Assembly: GCF_025698545.1 (NCBI RefSeq)
Contig: NC_068575.1
Span: 53,825,980-53,889,979, forward strand
DNA: 64,000 bases
DNA from: Gossypium raimondii
Taxonomy: Eukaryota > Streptophyta > Magnoliopsida > Malvales > Malvaceae
Direction: 5' to 3'
Shown: in pieces, positions 1-11,189 of the stretch
Position numbering within the stretch: the first letter of the stretch is position 1
Layout: each line of letters begins with the position of its first letter
The notes under the pieces: model-generated
Seen by the model: only the letters and a program-made list of their open reading frames with translations
What the model was told of the DNA's origin: nothing
Database searches by the model: none
Position numbers and translations under genes: made by a program

Positions 1-540
1 AATATTTTACCCCCACAAAGGCTTGTAACTATTAACATTAGCTACAACTTCATTCCAAAAACATCATTATTATTAATTCTAAGCACCACATTATCAAACC
101 AACCAAACAAGGAAAGAATCGAATTTTAGATTAATATTTTCAATCTAATCTAATCTTCAAACAAGAATGAACAACAAGATTCCGGAAAAATAACAATCAT
201 AATTTTGCTGCTTTTCTTCATGCGAAGAGATTTTAATTTGAAGCAAATATAAATATTTTTTATTAATATTAGACAAAACCCAGGATCAAAAAAGTTTTAG
301 ATGAACAAATGGACGATAAAAAAATTTGATTTTTAACCCGCAAAAACATTTAAAGGAAAAAACTGAATGAGCTTTATTGGAAAAGTTACCTGATCCAAGG
401 ATTTTTGGGATGCAGAAATGAAATTTAGGTAAATAAAAGAAGAAGAAATGAACCCTAAAAATAAGCAGAAATGTGAGAGGCGTTTGTGTGTGTTGTCGGA
501 GTGGAGTTCAAGTTTTGGTTTTTGGAAATTGAAAGGAAAG
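1..540. other. left-edge spacer, possible 5' UTR of a minus-strand gene
   Basis: No coding region is convincing here. On the minus strand, a CT-rich stretch at about 390-520 ends in GGATCAG followed by GTAACTTTTCC. That looks like a 5' untranslated exon with a splice donor, so a minus-strand gene could start here and run off the window's left edge. This is inference from composition and one splice-like site only. Confidence 0.2.
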
Positions 541-592
541 GCTTAGAAAGTAATATTTTAATGAATTATATAAGCTTATGAATATTGATTAC

Positions 593-928
593 CTCAAGGT
601 TGTATGTCGTAATCTTCGCCGCACAAGCCATGCATTTAAACTGCAAAACGTTAGAAGCAACAGGAACAAATGCGTAATCTGAAAAGCACATTGAACCAAC
701 ATAGTTCAATCCCTGCAAATATCCATATTTTCAGACACTAGACAACTGTAAAATAGTGTCTGCAATGTTACTTTTGTGAGATATTAAAAACAGAATACGT
801 TGCATTAGTAAGGAACAAGAAAAAGAACCTGCTCGAGCTAATAGTCGCAATCCCTTTTTGCTCTTTTTCTCATCGTTTCCTTGGTTTCCTGGTTCTGGGT
901 TCTTCGATTTTGGACCACTTTTATCCAT
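593..928 (-). CDS. possible small lysine-rich protein, two exons, 3' end unresolved
   Basis: Exon 1 (928-829) encodes a charged, Lys/Gly/Asn-rich N-terminus starting MDKSGPKSKNPEPG. It ends at a CAG|GTTCTT donor in phase 1. Exon 2 (678-593) follows a CTTTTCAG acceptor that restores the frame and reads DYAFVPVASN...CMACAAK, ending at GAG|GTAATC. Together they give 62 codons. The CxxC in exon 2 could bind metal, but there is only one. Reading through the last donor adds nine residues and a stop, so the gene may end near 566 or have a further exon I could not find. A nearer acceptor at about 714 breaks the frame. I do not recognise the family. Support is splice phase, codon-like sequence and minus-strand orientation only. 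Confidence 0.35.
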
Positions 929-1085
929 TTGAGAGTTTTAAGACGAAGAACAAACAAGAACTGGCTTGGCTTCAGTTGGGAAGAAACACAGATCAGTTGA
1001 ATAAGCTTTTGGGTTTTTTCCTTGGATGTGGGAAATTAGGGATTTTAGGGGGGAAAGTTGGGAATTTTAGAAGAGGGATTTTATA

Positions 1086-1795
1086 AAATGGCGCTAAAGT
1101 GAAATTATTTTTGTTTTTGTGGCGATTTTTATAAAAACGCCGCTATTGCTTACCTTTAGCGGCGTTTTTATGAAAATTTTCATTTTGAATAAAACTACGC
1201 CGTTTTGCTATGCTATCCTAAAAGGGGGTTATTTTTTTAAAGTAAAATTATTTTGTGGCGTTTTTTTATAAAAACGCCGCTATTGCTTACCTAAAAAAAT
1301 TTTCATTTTGAATAAAACTATGCCGTTTTGCTATGCTATGCTAAAAGGGGGCTATTTTTTTAAAGTAAAATTATTTTGTGGCGTTTTCATAAAAACGCCG
1401 CAAAAAAATTTCATTTTGAACAAAACTATGTTGTTTTGCTATTCTAAAAATTTTTTATTTTGTTTTTTATAAATTGATTTATTTTTGCGGCGTTTTTATA
1501 AAAAACGCCGCAATTTCATTTTGAACAAAATGACGCCGTTTTGCTATGCCAATTTTTTTTTGATTTTTTTAAAATTGATTTATTTTAAAAAATGCCGCAA
1601 AATATTATTTAATTTTGAATAAAATGACGCCGTTTTTCTATTTTGTTTTTTATAAATTGATTTATTTTTTGCGGTGTTTTCTATAAAAACGCCGCTATTG
1701 CTTATCTTTTGCGGCGTTTTCCATAAAAACGCCGCAAAATATTATTTCATTTTGAACAAAATGACGTTGTTTTGCTATGCTAAAAATTTTTTATT
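1086..1795. repeat. GCGGCG...CGCCGC hairpin array, left part
   Basis: Repeated short palindromes of the form GCGGCG-TTTTTATAAAAA-CGCCGC alternate with a 'CATTTTGAAYAAAACTAYGCCGTTTTGCTATGC'-type spacer. At least six hairpin units are visible, with decay between copies. Such hairpin clusters are typical of subterminal regions of CACTA-type DNA transposons. The array matches the units at 2841-3576 and the compact element at 37084-37392. A left terminal inverted repeat is not visible next to it, so this end is truncated or rearranged. Confidence 0.6.
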
Positions 1796-2008
1796 TTGTT
1801 TTTATAAATTGATTTTTATAAAATAAAAAAATAAGTACTCTCAAAATAAATATATATTGTGTATTTTAATAAGAAAACAAATGATAAAATGGTTGTAATT
1901 AATTATTAAGTTAGAATTATCTAAATTAAATAATTACCTATATATCTATATCATTTTATTTTTGTATTTTTTCTTATAATTTGGTCCTTTCCAAAATAAA
2001 TAATTATA

Positions 2009-2075
2009 CCTAAATATCCATATCAATCTATTACTTTTTTAACCTAAATATCCATATCAATCTATTACTTTTTAA
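2009..2075. repeat. 33-bp tandem duplication
   Basis: The unit ACCTAAATATCCATATCAAT... is present twice in immediate succession with near identity (about 2009-2041 and 2042-2075), ending in CTATTACTTTTT each time. Confidence 0.6.
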
Positions 2076-2289
2076 CTTATTTATTAATTCTATTTAAACT
2101 AATATTTAAATATATCAAATGGTTTAGATTAAATTTTTTAAATATAAAAGCATTAATTAATTGTATAAAATTTTATCATTTAACAAATCTCAAGTAAACC
2201 CTAAATTAACCATTCAATACATATAAAGTCTATCTATTATATATCTCTTAAATAATTTAAACTATACTCATAATTTCAATATATTTGAT

Positions 2290-2840
2290 TTATTATTATC
2301 TCTTTTACAATTATATAAGAACATATTTAAAATATAAATTAAAAAATAATTAATCTAAACTCAAAACCTTAACTCGACCCTTGAATCCCTAAGCCTTAAA
2401 TCCCTAACTCTTAACCCCTAACATCTAACCCCTAAACCCTTAACCCCTAAACCTTAAATCCAAACACTTAAACCATAATCCTTAATTCATAATCCCTAAA
2501 TCCATACTCCTTAAACCTTAAAATATGAACTCCTAAATCGGCCTTAAATATTAAATTAATCATATACCTTAAACTAAAAACCCTAAACAAATTTATTATT
2601 ATCTCTTTTACAATTATATAAGAATATATTTAAAATATAAATTAAAAAAATAATTAATCTAAATCCAAAACCCTAACTCGACCCCTAAATCCCTAACTTT
2701 TAACCCCTAGCACGTCTAACCCTTAAACCCCTAACCCTCTAACCCCTAACCCTTAAATCCCAACCCCTAATCCATAATCCCTAATCCATAATCCCTAAAC
2801 CCATACTCCCTAAACCGGCCTTAAATATTAAATAAATCAT
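2290..2840. repeat. duplicated ~260-bp block with degenerate CCCTAAA-like tracts
   Basis: Two direct copies, about 2290-2563 and 2592-2840, each start with TTATTATTATCTCTTTTACA and end with CGGCCTTAAATATTAAA. Between these ends both carry runs of CCCTAA/CCCTTAA/CCCCTAA. The runs resemble the plant telomere repeat CCCTAAA but are too irregular for a telomere; they read as expanded, diverged short repeats inside the CACTA-like region. Confidence 0.6.
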
Positions 2841-3576
2841 TAGCGACGCTTTCTTAAAAACGCCGCTAAATCCCCAAAAGCTCACAAAATGGCGTCATTG
2901 GGCTTAGGTTTTTTTTGCGGCGATTTCTCAAAAACGCCGTTAAAGCCCTAAGTATTAGCGACACTTTCTTAAAAATGCAGCTAAATCCCTAAAAGCCCAC
3001 AAAACGGCGTCGTTGGGCTTATGTTTTTTTGCGGTGCTTTTTCAAAAACGCCGCTAAAGCCCTGACCATTAGCGGCGCTTTCTTAAAAACACCGCTAAAT
3101 CCCCAAAAGCCCAAAAAACGGCGTCATTGGGCTTATATTTTTTTGTGGCGCTTTCTCAAAAATGCCGCTAAAGCCCTGAGCATTAGCGGCGCTTTATTAA
3201 AAACGCCGCTAAATCCCAAAAAGCCCACAAAACGGCGTCGTTGGGCTTATGTTTTTTTGCGGCGCTTTCTCAAAAACGCCGCTAAAGCCCTGACCATTAG
3301 CGGCGCTTTCTTAAAAACGCCGCTAAATCCCCAAAAGCTCACAAAACGGCATCGTTGGGCTTAGGTTTTTTTGCGGCACTTTCTCAAAAACGCCGCTAAA
3401 TCCCCAAAAGTTTAGAAAACGGCGTCGTTGGGCTTAGGTTTTTTGCAGCGCTTTTTGAAAAACGCCTCTAATGCTTATTTTCAGCGGCATTTTCCATAAA
3501 GCGCTGCTAATGATCGATATTTAGCGGTGTTTTTTATCCAAACGCCGCTAAAAGCCTGTTTTGGTGTAGTGTACAA
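2841..3576. mobile_element. CACTA-like element end: ~114-bp tandem array and right terminal repeat
   Basis: About five tandem units of roughly 114 bp start near 2841, 2953, 3067, 3181 and 3295. Each holds two GCGGCG...CGCCGC hairpins and a GGCGTCGTTGGGCTTA tract. The array ends at CCTGTTTTGGTGTAGTG (about 3560-3576), the reverse complement of a CACTACACCAAAACAGG terminus. A CACTA 5' end plus subterminal repeats is the hallmark of the CACTA (En/Spm) superfamily. No transposase is present, so this is non-autonomous. An open frame at 3029-3364 lies wholly within the repeat and has a repeating protein, so it is not a gene. Confidence 0.6.
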
Positions 3577-3759
3577 TGATTAATTTGACTATTTTGAGTA
3601 AAGAAAGTAAAATGTAATCTGACTCCTAATATAGGAGTTTCCATGATATTTTATTGTGTGAGAATATATGTACTAGATTGAAATTAAAAGTAATACATGA
3701 AAAAGGATATATTTATTTTAAAATTAAAAAAATTAATACATCTTAAAATAATGGTTTAA

Positions 3760-3995
3760 GACTTAATTTAGCATTGATTCTCAAAAATGTTTTTTGTGCA
3801 AAAAAAGCACTTTTGAGTAAAAACTGAAAATTTTTGTTTCTACTTTTGCCAAAAAAGTGTTTTTTTGCAAACCATTTTTTTGGTCTCAAAAGCACCATTG
3901 AAAAGCTAAAAAAAAATCTTGTTTAGCAATGTTTTTATCTCAAAAGTGTTTTTTTTGTCCCAAAAATGCTTTTTAGAAGCAATGCTAAACAGGCC
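3760..3995. mobile_element. MITE, copy 1, flanked by TTAA
   Basis: A 236-bp AT-rich element with inverted ends: left GACTTAATTTAGCATTGATT, right (reverse complement) GGCCTGTTTAGCATTGCTTC. It is flanked on both sides by TTAA (3756-3759 and 3996-3999). The interior has inverted AAAAGCACTTTTG-type tracts that could fold. It resembles the element at 15412-15671. The TTA/TTAA flanks suggest a PIF/Harbinger-like or related family; assignment is uncertain. Confidence 0.55.
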
Positions 3996-4000
3996 TTAAG

Positions 4001-6906
4001 TGTAACGACCCGATAGTCAGCGGTGTCGAAAAGTACATTCCCGAGACTCTGTTCTCGTAAATCGGACTCGTAAATATCTATAATAAATATTTACGAAGCT
4101 AATTGTGTAGTTAATTAGGTTTCGGTTAAGTGAATTTACTTGGGTATAAGGACTAAATTGTGTATAGGGTAAAAGTTGAATTATTGATTATAAAATTAAT
4201 TAAAGGGCCAATGTAGTAATTATACCTATATTATATTAGTTAAAGTTAAAATATATTATAATATTAAGAATCTTAATAATTAAGTAAAAGTAAATATATA
4301 TATTATAAAATAATAAAACAAAAAAGTATTAAAAGAATGAAAAAGAAAATAAAGAAAGAAGTCATATAAATTAAGAAAGAAAAAAAAAAGAAAAAGAGAA
4401 AGAAAAGAGAGTCACGCACGGCCAAGTGCTTCAAATTTTTCAAAGTTTAATTGGTTAGTCAATTTAATCTCTTTTCTTGTAATATTTATGTTTTTGGAAT
4501 TCCGGTGTTAAGTGCTACCCAACCCATGTCGAAATTTTAGCAATTATTAAGATTTTAAATGTTATTAATGTTGAACAATTTTAGTATTAGGGATTAAATT
4601 GATAGATTTTAAGCTAAAAATGAAAAAGGATTAAATTGTAGAATAAATTGTAAATTTTGAGTATTAGGGACTAAATTGTGAAAAATTCAAAATTTAGGGG
4701 TTTAGGTAAAAATAGAGAGTTAAATTTATCTTAAACTGGAATTTGTATGAAATTATAGAATTAAATGTGAAGAATAAAAATTAGTCTCGATTTAGGGACT
4801 AAATTGGAATTTAGGCAAATATTGAGTAAAAATTGAAATATTCAATATTCAAAATGAAATTGAAATTTTATTGTATTGATGAATTTTAATTATTTTAATT
4901 CCGTAGCTAACGTCGTACCGGAATCCTCGACTAAAAAGGGGAAAGATAAAATCGATGTGGAATAGCTCGGAATTCACGATTTGTATTTCTATAATCCAAA
5001 CCTAGTTACTAATTGTTGTATTTTGATTTAATGCATATGGTAAGTGGTTGAGGTGAGTATTTGACACTTTGATATTGAATTGAATTAAAGTTGATTGAAA
5101 TGGATTGAATTGGTATATATATTATTAATATATATGTGTAAATGTGATATTGTACAAATAAGATAATTGGATATTGGTTGTATTTGGAAAGTGAAATTAG
5201 ACATTATTAACTGTATCGGGCTGAGTCGGATATAGATGGCATGCCATAGAATAGGAAGAGTTCAATGATTTCTTTGACTTCGAGTCGATAAGGCATTGGG
5301 TGCCAATTTACTTTGGTTTAACCGATGAGATACTGGGTGTCAAATTTTTATAGCACTGGGAGCAGATATTACTTCGAATTATCCAATGAGGCACTGGGTG
5401 CCAAACTGGTGTGTTGGTTGGATCCGCGTATCCGTCCGAGTCCAAGTCGTGTTAATAGGGGTAAATAAATAATAAAGTTTTATAATTGATATTGAAATGG
5501 CATGGTATGAGGAATGAAAATGATATAGTGAATTGAAAATGGAATGTGAAATATGTTGTAAACATATGGAATATATGAGTTATATACTCATGAATTGGAT
5601 ATGGAATGAATAATGTTATTGCTTAAATGATATGTGGATCAAATTGTGAAAAGCTATTGTATAGCAAGTGATGAGAATTAAGTATGGTATGAAATGATGT
5701 ATTCATGAGTTGAGTATTGAATGACTAATGCCATTGTATATAATGTGGTTTGATATGTTAATATCTATTTATATAGCAAATGTGTGAATTGGGATATTTT
5801 TAACAAATGAAATATGATAGCATATGATAGTCATGATACTAAACATTAATATGTGCTTAAAATTCAATTGTGCATATTATATTATCTTGTCTTTAAATAT
5901 TTGGATTATAGAAATATCATTGAGTTTTACTCAGCGTACGGTTTTGTTTTTCCGTGCGCAGATTAGGTACTTCACTTTTGATCGCCGATTCAGCTTCCAA
6001 CAACGATCTCGAACTCAAATGTGGTGATGTTTATCTTTTGTGTTGGCATGTACCTAGGATGTCTAAATGATAATTATTTTGTGGATGGATTGTAAATAAG
6101 GTTATAAGTGTAATGTTAGTTTGGTATAAACATATAAACACGTGTTTGTGTTTGAAGCCATATTATGGCATGGTAAATTGAACCAAAATCTAGATAGGTG
6201 CATGTGAATTTTAATTGATGCTTAAGTGCTCATGAACTAGGCAAAATGGATTGAATTTGGTATGTTTATAACTTGGATTTGAATGATGCTTTGGTGATAT
6301 GAATTGAGAATATAAATGTGGTACCAATGATGGTACATTGGTTAGACACCTAGGATGATTGTTTTGACATGTTTTGATTGCATTTGATCGTGTTTTGAAT
6401 CAATTAAACAAATGGTTTTTGAGTCGTTTAATGTCCAAGTTTGTAGGAAATGGTAAATTGGTTGTTTAAGGCACATTTTCGGTCCACACGACTAGCACAC
6501 GGGCGTGAGAGGCCATTGCAAAGGGTACACGGCCGGGCACACGGGCGTGTGGCTTGGCTGTGTGACCCAAGTTAGAGAGTTACACAGGCACAGATACGGG
6601 CTGAGACACGGCCGTGTGTCCCTACTTCGAATGCCCACACGGCCTGGCCAAATGGCCGTGTGAACCCTGCAGCTAAAAATTTTTCTAACTATTTCCAAAA
6701 AATTTCAAACGTTCCCGATTTAGTCTCAAATCGTTTTGAAAGTGTTTTCAAACTCTCAAAGGCTTAATAAGGGACTTTATGCATGTTAATGATGAATCAT
6801 TTTATTATTTTTGAAATGTTTGAAATAAATAAATAAATAGATTACAATTACTTGGTAATGCTTCGAAACCCTATTCCGGCGACGAATACGGGTTAGGGGT
6901 GTTACA
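4001..6906 (+). mobile_element. solo-type LTR, 2.9 kb, Gypsy-like
   Basis: The segment starts TGTAACGACCC and ends GGGGTGTTACA, the TG..CA inverted termini of an LTR. Flanks are TTAAG (3996-4000) and CTAAG (6907-6911), a 5-bp target duplication with one mismatch. Inside are tandem 'GCACTGGGTGCCAA' units (about 5288-5405), a TTTTCCGTGCGCAGATTAGG tract (about 5946-5966) and a GGCCGTGTG/CACACGG palindrome cluster (about 6490-6660). No gag or pol sequence and no second copy in the same orientation was seen, so this is best read as a solo LTR left by LTR-LTR recombination. Gypsy assignment is inference from long LTR size and resemblance to cotton elements. Confidence 0.65.
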
Positions 6907-9780
6907 CTAAGGCTACTTTATTAATATTTAAAGATACGAGGCTTAAACTTTGGTATTATGTTTTTTAATCAGATTTTTTTAAAAGATTTTATATAAAAAT
7001 TTAAAATACATATATTCTCTAGTAATGATATTTATGTTTTTTAAGCAGTTTGTTTTAAAGATTTTATATAAAATTTTAAAAGACATCAATTCCTAGTAAC
7101 GATATTTGTTGTTGTTTTCTAAGTAGTTTCGTAGATTAACTCATGATATTGGCTCATGAGAAAAAGAATACAATGAAATAGATGTCTCGATTAATATTTG
7201 GTACATTAAATAATTTTAAAAATTGTCATATGTCTCCTTTCTTAAAATATTATTCCTATCAATATATCTGTCTAATAGCTCTTGTTTCAAATTAAGTTGA
7301 TATCACTTAATTTATATTTTCAATTTAATTAATTATAATTTTAAGTTGAATTATTATTTTACGGCAATATAATTTTAATAACATTGATAATTTATACTAA
7401 AATAAAAGTTTAAATTTGAAAAATATAGAGAGGGATATTTAAGTCTTTTAATTTAAATAAATAAAATTTTAGAAAATAATAAAATAATTAGCTACTCCTA
7501 CTTTTTGTGATCAATAATCGTGCATATTTTATGACTATTAATTATATACAATTGGAGTAGTATTTACGATAATGATATGTTACATGCTTATCAATAAAAT
7601 GAAAATGAAAACGGCTATATATAAGCATAAATTAGATGATGAAATTATCAGTTATTGCCTCTACTGAATTGTCAATGTATTCAATTAATTTTAACAGTTA
7701 CTTTTTTTTAAGCATAAATTAGATGATGAAATTACCAAGCTACGCTAAGTGCAAGGATATTCTTTCCCCATATTTGCTATAAATTTTATTTCACTCTCAT
7801 TTTCCGTGATTTTATTCTTATTCTTCAAATATAAGGTTCTTAAAAGTTGGGCTCATTATTTTAGGTTTTGAAAAAGAGAAATAATAATCCATATAAGGAG
7901 ATAACCTCCCACCACATTACGCCAAATTTAACTATCTAATAAAATAAGTTTCACTTGTTATTAATATATTATGCAATTCTATGTGTGATCAATCTAAAAG
8001 AAAGCTGCAGTTGAATGACAACCCACTATGAGAGGTTTATGAGTATATTTCTTAAATACTTCTTCAAACACGACAAACCTACACTCCTCTTGCCAAGACT
8101 CTCTCCCTTCAATCTCTTCTCCTCCTTTTTCCACTTCAATATCACTTACATCTCTCCATTTTATTAATAAAGCACGATGTGACAAATATTATTGATATGG
8201 ATTAATTGTCGTATTTTCCTTTTGACACGCAAGATAAACAAGTGTTGACACAGGGGGCATGGGCGAAAGTGATGAGGATGAATAACGATGATGGAGATGT
8301 TGAATGTGATTGATTAATGAAGTAAAAAGCTATGCCAAAGGAGATATATTTTATATGCCAGTGTTGGTACTCATAAATTACAAATGTGGTCCATTTACTA
8401 CTAGGATCGAGGATTGCATTTGCAACCCTAAGTTTGTTTTTGTTTTAAAGCACAATTGGACCTTATCAGTTACTTTCGGCTGCTGCCCATAACTCCCTCA
8501 CGTCACCTATAATAACCCTTCATTCTCCTTCTCTCTCTTTTTCTTTTTAGTTTTTATATGTAAATACCAAGATTGAGACTTCCTTTGGGTAATTAGTAAA
8601 ATTACTTGAGATGGTGTTGTAGTAATGGGATTAAATATTTAATTCATTGTGAGCGTTAGAATTTAAATAAAATTGTAAGGTGAAGTGAGAATAAAATGAT
8701 TATTAAAGATATTTTATCATATTAATCTATAATTAAAATTATATTTTACATTAAATTACGAATTAATAACATAAAATAAATAAAACATTTTTTTGTATTT
8801 TGTATTTATTTTTGTGATAGCTTGTTTTAATTGATCACATTAATTATAACAATAGACTATATTAATTTATAATGTAGTAAAATTATCAATTATATAAATT
8901 TAAAATTATTTTATTTTTAAATAAAAAAACATTTCATAAGAAAAAATAAAAGAAAAGGCCAAAATTATAAAAATGCTCTCCAATAAGAAACCTCCGGTGA
9001 AAAAGTAAACATGTACAGTTAAAAAACTCTAAACGTGCTGCTCATTTGATATGAGTTTGTCTTAAAAAAAAGTGTTTAAGCTCACCACAATTAAGTTTTC
9101 AAATTAGTTTCGGTGGGATTAAAATTAGTAGTAACAATAAAATTAAACATTGTAATAGTGAAATTTTTGTACTAAGAAATTAATTTTATAAATAGAGTTT
9201 AAATATTCAAACACTTTATTTGGGATTTGTAAATTTTGAAACAGGGAGGGAGTAGTAAAAAATTATGACCCCTGTTTGCAGCAGATTTTACATTTTACTG
9301 TGATCAGATTAATTAAAATTTATGAAATTTATTATTTATCCAAAAAATACTTTAAAAATCCACGCTCAACGATCTCTTTGCCACTAAACCCAACTTAAAA
9401 CCCATTTCAACTCAGCCTACCCAATTCATTTTGACCCGAGAAAAGACGAATGAAACAAAGGGATCCTTTAACTGTACAATGTTTTAAGTTTGGTCCTTAA
9501 ACATTTTTTCCCAGATTAGTTTATTTTAACACTATAAAAATGGTATAATTTTTCAAAAATATATATAAAAAAATAAACGTTATTATACTATTATAGTTAA
9601 AATGAACTTTAATAGAACCTACAATCAAATTCATCTACTCCTTTTTAATTTAATTTCTTTTTGCTAATTTAAGAATTTAACTATTTGTTCTTGTTTAGTG
9701 AATAAGAAGCAATTGAACTTCTCCTTTTAACTCTTTGTCCACCCACCAACCACATCCTCAAGCCAAATATGGGACTCAAT
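6907..9780. other. AT-rich spacer with short direct repeats
   Basis: No gene is supported. Two tandem ~75-bp units lie at about 6957-7110, each with TTTTATATAAAA and CTAGTAAYGATATTTRT. A 27-bp direct repeat (AGCATAAATTAGATGATGAA...) occurs at about 7624 and 7711. Short open frames at 7994-8185 (minus) and 8310-8492 (plus) have no recognisable protein features and no splice partners. Confidence 0.4.
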
Positions 9781-9789
9781 TGCAAAAAA

Positions 9790-9960
9790 TTTTGAGGGCC
9801 TGAAATTTCTTTAGTAGTGATTAATTCTCTCACTTCGAGTGCTATCCAAAAAAAGTTAATGGATACTCATGAAATGTGTGCTCCATTCTCATAGATAGGA
9901 ATTAAACCCGCAACCTCATGATTAATAGATGAGGTAAACAATTATCACACCACAACTTAT
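9790..9960 (-). mobile_element. tRNA-derived SINE-like element
   Basis: Read on the minus strand, the element begins TGTGGTGTGATAATTG (A-box-like) and about 35 bases later has GGTTGCGGGTTTAATTCC, close to a tRNA B box (GGTTCGAANCC) with C to T and G to A decay. This is the promoter spacing of a tRNA-derived SINE. The body runs on through TGAGAGAATTAATCAC at about 9810. I cannot define the exact 3' end or a target duplication. An alternative is an old tRNA pseudogene. Confidence 0.45.
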
Positions 9961-10591
9961 GGTTATGATGTGTTATTTTAAGTAAATATGAAGAAAACTT
10001 TTTTTATCACATGCTATAATCTTTTACTCCTACCAGCGGTTTGCTTGGGGAAGGTGACGCAATCTTCATATGATTTTACATTTATGTGAATAATATCTTC
10101 ATTTCAAATACACATATTTTAGATTTTTATAATTATTTATATTCTCTTACATAACTAAATAAATTTTTATAATATTTTTTAGAGTGTCACATCAATACCT
10201 TTTAATTGGGTTAATTCATTGTTATATGTTTAAATATTGAGGTGTATTTGGACATAATAGAGTAATTTAATGAAATTGTAATTATTCCATCTTGTAATTA
10301 TAAGGAATTCTAATTCTTAAAATGCCTTTAGGCGGAATGTAATTATGTTGTCATTCTTATATCATATTTGGTAGTATAAATTGTAATTACACAATTATAT
10401 AGTTTAAATTTAAAAATAATATTCATTATTATAAAATTATCAATAATGCTTGAGAAGATATAAACTTTGAGCAAGTAACAAAACTTTTAAAAACTCAGAT
10501 CATCTTATGTAATATGTTAGTTTAGAAAGGTAGTCAATAATACATTTATTAATACAATCATTAACAATAAAAATAAGAATCATATGGAGTT

Positions 10592-11181
10592 TAGTGGTGC
10601 TCATGGGCCGGGTCAAGCCCAACCAAAAGATTAGGCCTATTTGCTAGGCCCAGCCTACCCTGAAAAATGGGCCTACAATTTTGCCCAAGCCCGGCCTGGA
10701 TAAAAATGCTAAAACTCGTGCTTAGCCCACCCATATTAATTTTTTATATTATTTTTAAATCTATATAATATATCAAAAATACTAAAAACATTAAAATAAA
10801 TATTTCCCAACAAATTGAAAATAAATTTTAAAAAATATGTATACTTGAATAACACTAGGAGAGATGCAACTTAACAAGCAAATACTTCTAAAATAATAAC
10901 ACAATTAACAATAAAAACAAGTGTTATACAATATCCAAACAATAACAACAAAATAATAGTAACATAATAGTGAAATAGTAGCAAAATAGAGAGAAAACAA
11001 TCTTATGTGAATTTGGGCTGAATCCGGGCAAAAAATGCCTTACCTGAGGCCCAACTCATTTTTTAAATAGACCTTATTTTTTTTTGTTTAAACCCATTTT
11101 TTGGGCCTATATTTTTTCCCAAACCCTCTCACTTTTTAGGTTGGCCTACGGGCCAAGTGACCCGGGTCATGAGCAGGTTTA
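10592..11181. mobile_element. hAT-like MITE, 590 bp
   Basis: Left end TAGTGGTGCTCATGGGCCGG; right end, reverse complemented, TAAACCTGCTCATGACCCGG. Inner subterminal tracts are rich in GGCCCA/TGGGCC in both arms. Flanking octamers ATGGAGTT (10584-10591) and ACAGAGTT (11182-11189) match at 6 of 8 positions, in line with an aged 8-bp hAT target duplication. No transposase is present. The element appears to sit inside an older inverted-ended sequence (about 10240-11577). Confidence 0.55.
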
Positions 11182-11189
11182 ACAGAGTT

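Noticed and set aside
2370-2815. Telomere
   Set aside because: CCCTAA-like phrases are irregular and interrupted, with AT-rich sequence on both sides, unlike a true telomeric array.
3029-3364. Open frame encoding a repeating RRFLKNAAKAL-type protein
   Set aside because: It lies wholly inside the ~114-bp tandem hairpin array; the protein repeat simply mirrors the DNA repeat. The same phrase recurs at 37120-37308 in the compact element.
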